A stretch of 64,000 nt of DNA from Rhodococcus rhodochrous (GTDB taxonomy: Bacteria > Actinomycetota > Actinomycetes > Mycobacteriales > Mycobacteriaceae), in contig NZ_CP027557.1 of NCBI RefSeq assembly GCF_014854695.1, positions 5,395,557-5,459,556 on the forward strand, read 5' to 3'. The notes beneath the pieces were generated by a model that was given only the letters and a program-made list of their open reading frames with translations, made no database searches and was not told the origin of the DNA. Below, one piece after another: positions 60,870-64,000 of this stretch (positions within the stretch are counted from its first letter, which is position 1; every line of letters begins with the position of its first letter). Position numbers and translations under genes: made by a program.

Positions 60870-61418
60870 TCAATCCTTGACGATCACCACACGGCGGTGC
60901 GGCTCCGCGCCCTCGCTCTCGCTGGACACACCGTCGATCTTCGCGACGGCGTCGTGCACGATCTTGCGCTCGAACGGCGTCATCGGCTCGAGTTCTTCGC
61001 GCTTGCCGGTCTCGAGCACGCGCTTCGCGGCCGACGTGCCGAGCGAGGAGAGCTCGGCGCGCTTGCCCGCACGCCACCCGGCGATGTCGAGCATGAGCTT
61101 GCTGCGCTCGCCGGTCGCCTGCTGCACGGCAAGGCGGGTGAGCTCCTGCAGAGCGTCGAGCACTTCACCGTTGCGACCCACCAGCTTGGTCAGATCCTTG
61201 CCACCGTCGATGCTCACAACTGCGCGGTCGCCCTCGACGTCGAGGTCGATGTCGCCGTCGAAATCGAGAACGTCGAGCAACTGCTCCAGGTAGTCGCCGG
61301 CGATCTCGCCTTCTTCGATGAGGTAGTCGTCGTCATCGAGATCGGTGTCCGCCGCAGCGTCGCTCTCCTCGGGTGCCACCGCGAGGTCCTCTTCCACCTT
61401 GTCCAGGTCACTGGCCAT
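60870..61418 (-). CDS. jag: Jag/KhpB RNA-binding protein (KH and R3H domains)
   Basis: A 182-residue protein. An acidic N-terminal tail (about 45 residues, rich in Asp) precedes a KH domain with LTKLVGRNGEVLDALQELTRLAVQQ, then the R3H domain ending ELEPMTPFERKIVHDAV. It lies between yidC and rsmG as Rv3920c does. It binds RNA and is linked to cell envelope and division control in Gram-positive bacteria. It begins at ATG 61418, 22 bp after the yidC stop. Confidence 0.92.
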   Translation of the reverse strand: MASDLDKVEEDLAVAPEESDAAADTDLDDDDYLIEEGEIAGDYLEQLLDVLDFDGDIDLDVEGDRAVVSIDGGKDLTKLVGRNGEVLDALQELTRLAVQQATGERSKLMLDIAGWRAGKRAELSSLGTSAAKRVLETGKREELEPMTPFERKIVHDAVAKIDGVSSESEGAEPHRRVVIVKD

Positions 61419-61440
61419 GTTCAGCTCTCTTCTACTTCGG

Positions 61441-62544
61441 TCAGCGCCGCTTGCGCTTGGAGTTCTTGGGACGGCTGCCCGGCTTGGGAGCGGACGCACC
61501 GGACTTCGAAGCCGCGGGGGAGCCGTCGCCGGCCGCGGCGTCCTTCTGCAGCGACACCTCGCCGGTCTCGTCGACCGTGGCGTCGACGGCGTCGGACGCT
61601 GCCGCTGCGGCCGAGCCCTTCTTCTTGGACTTGTCGGGGCGAGCACCCGGCTTCGGTGCGTTCTCGTTCCGGCGGGCCAGAGCCGCAGCCTTCTTCTCCT
61701 CTTCCTCCTTGTCGATACGGCGGAAGACGAGGTGCTGCTGTGCGTAGGTCCAGATGTTGTTGCTGACCCAGTAGATGATGACGGCGATCGGCAGGAACGG
61801 ACCACCGACGATGACGCCGAGCGGGAAGACGTACAGGGCCAGCTTGTTCATGATCGCGGCCTGCGGGTTGGCAGCGGCCTGCGCGCTCTGGCGGGCGACG
61901 GATGCACGTGCGTTGAAGTGCGTCGCAACGCCGGCGATGATCATCAGCGGCACGGCGACGGCCGCGATCTCCCAGCGAGTGGGGAGTTCGGCGCCACCGA
62001 CTGCGAAAGCCTGGAGCGATTCCATCGGCTGCGTGATCCACGCCGAGATGGGGGCACCGAACAGCCGCGCGTCGAGGAAGGACTGGACGTCCTCCGGGCT
62101 GAACGCGTAGTTGCCGATCTCGCGGTTCTCGTAGGGATCGAGACCGAGCTGACCGAAGCCCGAGCCGGTGCGGTTGAACGAGCGCAGCACGTGGAACAGG
62201 CCGATGAACACCGGGACCTGCAGGAGGACCGGCAGGCACCCCATCAGGGGGTTGAAGCCGTGCTCCTTCTGGAGCTTCTGCATCTCGAGTGCTTGGCGCT
62301 GCCGGTCCTTGGCGTACTTCTTCTGGAGCGCCTTGATCTGCGGCTGCAGTTCCTGCATCTGGCGGGTCGTGCGGACCTGCTTGACGAAGGGCTTGTAGAG
62401 AATCGCACGGAGGGTGAACACGAGGAACACCACCGACAGTGCCCAGGTCCAACCGCTGTCGGGTCCCAGGAACGGGATCGCGGCGAAGACTTTGTGCCAG
62501 ACCCAGAGGATCCAGGACACGGGATAATAGATGAAGTCGAGCAC
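61441..62544 (-). CDS. yidC: Membrane protein insertase YidC
   Basis: A 367-residue YidC/Oxa1 insertase. The core has five to six helices with the cytoplasmic hairpin [20 protein letters not shown] and the conserved [21 protein letters not shown]. The C-terminal 90 residues are highly basic and disordered ([20 protein letters not shown]), suited to ribosome binding. No N-terminal periplasmic domain is present, as expected for Gram-positive types. Start is GTG 62544. Confidence 0.95.
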   Translation of the reverse strand: MLDFIYYPVSWILWVWHKVFAAIPFLGPDSGWTWALSVVFLVFTLRAILYKPFVKQVRTTRQMQELQPQIKALQKKYAKDRQRQALEMQKLQKEHGFNPLMGCLPVLLQVPVFIGLFHVLRSFNRTGSGFGQLGLDPYENREIGNYAFSPEDVQSFLDARLFGAPISAWITQPMESLQAFAVGGAELPTRWEIAAVAVPLMIIAGVATHFNARASVARQSAQAAANPQAAIMNKLALYVFPLGVIVGGPFLPIAVIIYWVSNNIWTYAQQHLVFRRIDKEEEEKKAAALARRNENAPKPGARPDKSKKKGSAAAAASDAVDATVDETGEVSLQKDAAAGDGSPAASKSGASAPKPGSRPKNSKRKRR

Positions 62545-62613
62545 GGCTCTATGTACTCCTCTGGTCGTCCATGATCGCCACGAAGAGGCGTCGGTCTCGG
62601 GTCTCGGCTCCGG

Positions 62614-62904
62614 TCAGGTACCCACTGGGGACGACCGATGTTTCCGTTCGGGTACCGGATCCCACCCACCAGGGTGCCAGGGGCCACACTTGAGCAGTCT
62701 CACCGATGCCAGGACCGAACCGACGACGACACCCCGCGTGCGCAGCGCCTCCACGGCGTACTCGCTACAGGTCGGAGTGAATCGGCAGGTCGGCATCCGT
62801 GTGGGCGACACATAGGTGCGATAGAGCTCGATACAGAAGATCAATGCCCGGGCCGGGGCGGACCGCAGGGACCGCCACCACGACCTCCGCTCGGGCTCGT
62901 TCAT
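62614..62904 (-). CDS. yidD: Membrane protein insertion efficiency factor YidD
   Basis: A 96-residue YidD protein with the hallmark [28 protein letters not shown] and [13 protein letters not shown]. It assists membrane protein insertion together with YidC. It overlaps rnpA by 4 bp (ATGA). Confidence 0.94.
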   Translation of the reverse strand: MNEPERRSWWRSLRSAPARALIFCIELYRTYVSPTRMPTCRFTPTCSEYAVEALRTRGVVVGSVLASVRLLKCGPWHPGGWDPVPERKHRSSPVGT

Positions 62905-63296
62905 GCGCGAGCACTCCCACGCGAGGCGGGAGCACCGGCGTCGAGCAGTCCGAGACGGGTGAGACCCGACCGCACCTGCTTGTCGAGCTCGCGGGAATCC
63001 GCGGTGGCAGCGCCGGGTAGTGCGCGCAGCACGATGTCGGTCTCGGAGGGCAGAGCCTCGACGAGACCTGCACAGATATGACGAAGCCGGCGTGCGACTC
63101 GATGTCGAATCACCGCCGGCCCGACAGCCTTGCTCACGACCAGTCCGAAACGCGGACCGCCGACACTCACCAAGGACTCGGTGCGATCGCGTTCGAGAAC
63201 GTGAACGACCAGATCCCGCCGCCCCTGACGACGCCCTCGGCGGACGGTGTCCGAGAAATCCGAGTGGCGCCGCAGTCGATACGGCTCAGGTAGCAC
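62901..63296 (-). CDS. rnpA: Ribonuclease P protein component
   Basis: A 131-residue basic protein that assists the RNase P RNA in tRNA 5' maturation. It starts [21 protein letters not shown] and has [25 protein letters not shown], the RNR-type RNA-binding motif. GTG 63296 is the start. It follows rpmH after 20 bp on the same strand. Confidence 0.93.
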   Translation of the reverse strand: MLPEPYRLRRHSDFSDTVRRGRRQGRRDLVVHVLERDRTESLVSVGGPRFGLVVSKAVGPAVIRHRVARRLRHICAGLVEALPSETDIVLRALPGAATADSRELDKQVRSGLTRLGLLDAGAPASRGSARA

Positions 63297-63316
63297 CCCG
63301 AGCTCCCGTTAGGGAA

Positions 63317-63460
63317 TCAGGCGGTGAGAGAAGCGCGGCCCTTACGGCGACGCGCCGAAACGATTGCGCGACCCGCACGGGTGCGCATCCGGAGACGGAA
63401 GCCGTGAACGCGCGCGCGGCGTCGGTTGTTCGGCTGGAACGTCCGCTTGCCCTTGGCCAC
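63317..63460 (-). CDS. rpmH: 50S ribosomal protein L34
   Basis: A 47-residue protein, the typical L34: [19 protein letters not shown] and [17 protein letters not shown] site precedes the GTG start at 63460. First gene of the rpmH-rnpA-yidD-yidC-jag-rsmG cluster. Confidence 0.96.
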   Translation of the reverse strand: MAKGKRTFQPNNRRRARVHGFRLRMRTRAGRAIVSARRRKGRASLTA

Positions 63461-64000
63461 GGTCGACACTCCTCGATAATTCTGCGACGGCGCGGCAAGC
63501 ACCGTCGTCCAACGTGTACGTGAATTCGCAGGATTCGTATTGCCCGACTCGAGCAGGACGAACCCGTCACCTCGGTATGAGTGACTGTTCGAGGCTACTC
63601 GGACGCGGGCGCGAAATCAAACCGCGACGAACAGCGGCGATCAACGCGACACGCCGGACGTGTTCGGTGAAAACTATTCGCCCAGAAGATATGTGATCCA
63701 GGGCACAGCTCGGGTACGCTTTTGGCCATGTCTTCGACGGCGCATCGCGACTACCTGTGCAGTCCCGCGTCACGCTCCGTCCGTCGACGATGTGCCGGCC
63801 GGTGACGGCCTGCTGCCCCGCGCCTCTTCGGGCGTCGTCGCGCAGCTTCTCCGGGCGCGTTCACCGAACACGGAGTCGGATCGCGTCGCACCGTGTGTCA
63901 CACTGATCCCCGCAGACCGCCCGGGCCACGAGCCCCGCTGAGCGAATACAGACCTCCCATCCACACATCCACCGGGTGATTCCCCCGGTTGTCCACACCT
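63461..64000. other. Region upstream of rpmH toward dnaA
   Basis: 540 bp without a supported gene. It holds the ribosome-binding site and promoter region of rpmH (leftward) and, by synteny, the promoter and leader of dnaA, whose coding region should begin just past the right edge. A DnaA box occurs at 63989-63997. The 93-codon open frame at 63660-63941 has no domain or binding site and is probably not a gene. Confidence 0.7.
63989..63997 (+). other. DnaA box
   Basis: TTGTCCACA, the actinobacterial DnaA box consensus, at the right edge in the non-coding region expected to precede dnaA. It could act in dnaA autoregulation or belong to the origin region. Confidence 0.65.

Noticed and set aside
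63660..63941. 93-codon open frame before dnaA
   Set aside because: No domain or binding site; this region is expected to be the non-coding dnaA/rpmH control region.
1..64000. CRISPR arrays, insertion sequences, prophage genes, tRNA genes
   Set aside because: Looked for on both strands; no repeat-spacer pattern, transposase, integrase or cloverleaf was seen.

Overview
The window is high-GC actinobacterial chromosome from a mycolic-acid bacterium, most likely Rhodococcus. The assignment rests on three things. The right third follows the Mycobacterium gene order pcnA-mutT4-(DUF6049)-murJ-sigM-rsmA-trxB-trxA-cwlM-GNAT-parB-parA-rsmG-jag-yidC-yidD-rnpA-rpmH, with dnaA/oriC expected just past the right edge. 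MurJ carries the pseudokinase tail typical of this order. The nitrate reductase is fused to a sulfite-reductase-type flavoprotein, an arrangement I associate with Rhodococcus. I see no tRNA, rRNA, insertion sequence, prophage or CRISPR array.

Left part (1-34.5 kb), a metabolic mosaic. It opens with the tail of a gas-vesicle operon (gvpF/L, a gvpA-like gene, gvpK). A paired acyl-CoA dehydrogenase operon follows, with a divergent TetR regulator, then an F420-type luciferase-like oxidoreductase, a membrane-anchored alpha/beta hydrolase, and a PhoX-type phosphatase behind a PHO-box-like repeat. Next come a GH63 glucosylglycerate-hydrolase-like enzyme, an SsuD-type monooxygenase, an MHS-family transporter, a spermidine-synthase-like protein coupled to a pirin, an ABM monooxygenase, a methyltransferase, an EthA-like Baeyer-Villiger monooxygenase behind a PHP-domain protein, a DUF218 protein, an SDR, a proline-rich lipoprotein, an epoxide-hydrolase/ketosteroid-isomerase-like pair and a monoacylglycerol-lipase-like enzyme. 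A CsbD/coiled-coil pair, leuS, SdpI, hemerythrin, LuxR, DUF1648 and YqgE genes follow, then a TetR/epimerase/MFS group.

Molybdenum and nitrogen block (34.5-41.7 kb). On the minus strand a 1353-residue assimilatory nitrate reductase/flavoprotein fusion is followed by a Mop/TOBE regulator and modA-modB-modC. All mod genes overlap by 4 bp. The block looks like one functional unit in which Mo uptake feeds the Mo-dependent enzyme.

Right part (41.7-64 kb), the origin-proximal core. It covers tRNA maturation (pcnA), nucleotide clean-up (mutT4), peptidoglycan export and its control (murJ, cwlM), the SigM/RsmA switch, thioredoxin with a SigH/SigR-type promoter, ParABS with five parS-like sites clustered around parA and rsmG, and the membrane insertion/RNase P/L34 group. 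A TetR-OYE pair is inserted between rsmA and trxB.

No clearly new multi-gene system is visible. The most unusual signals are a set of promoters placed for leaderless translation, a parS site forming the first codons of rsmG, a GGGGA-repeat hairpin after rsmG, a hairpin whose loop is a perfect tandem repeat after phoX, a CwlM that has lost its zinc ligands, and a distant parS-like 16-mer.
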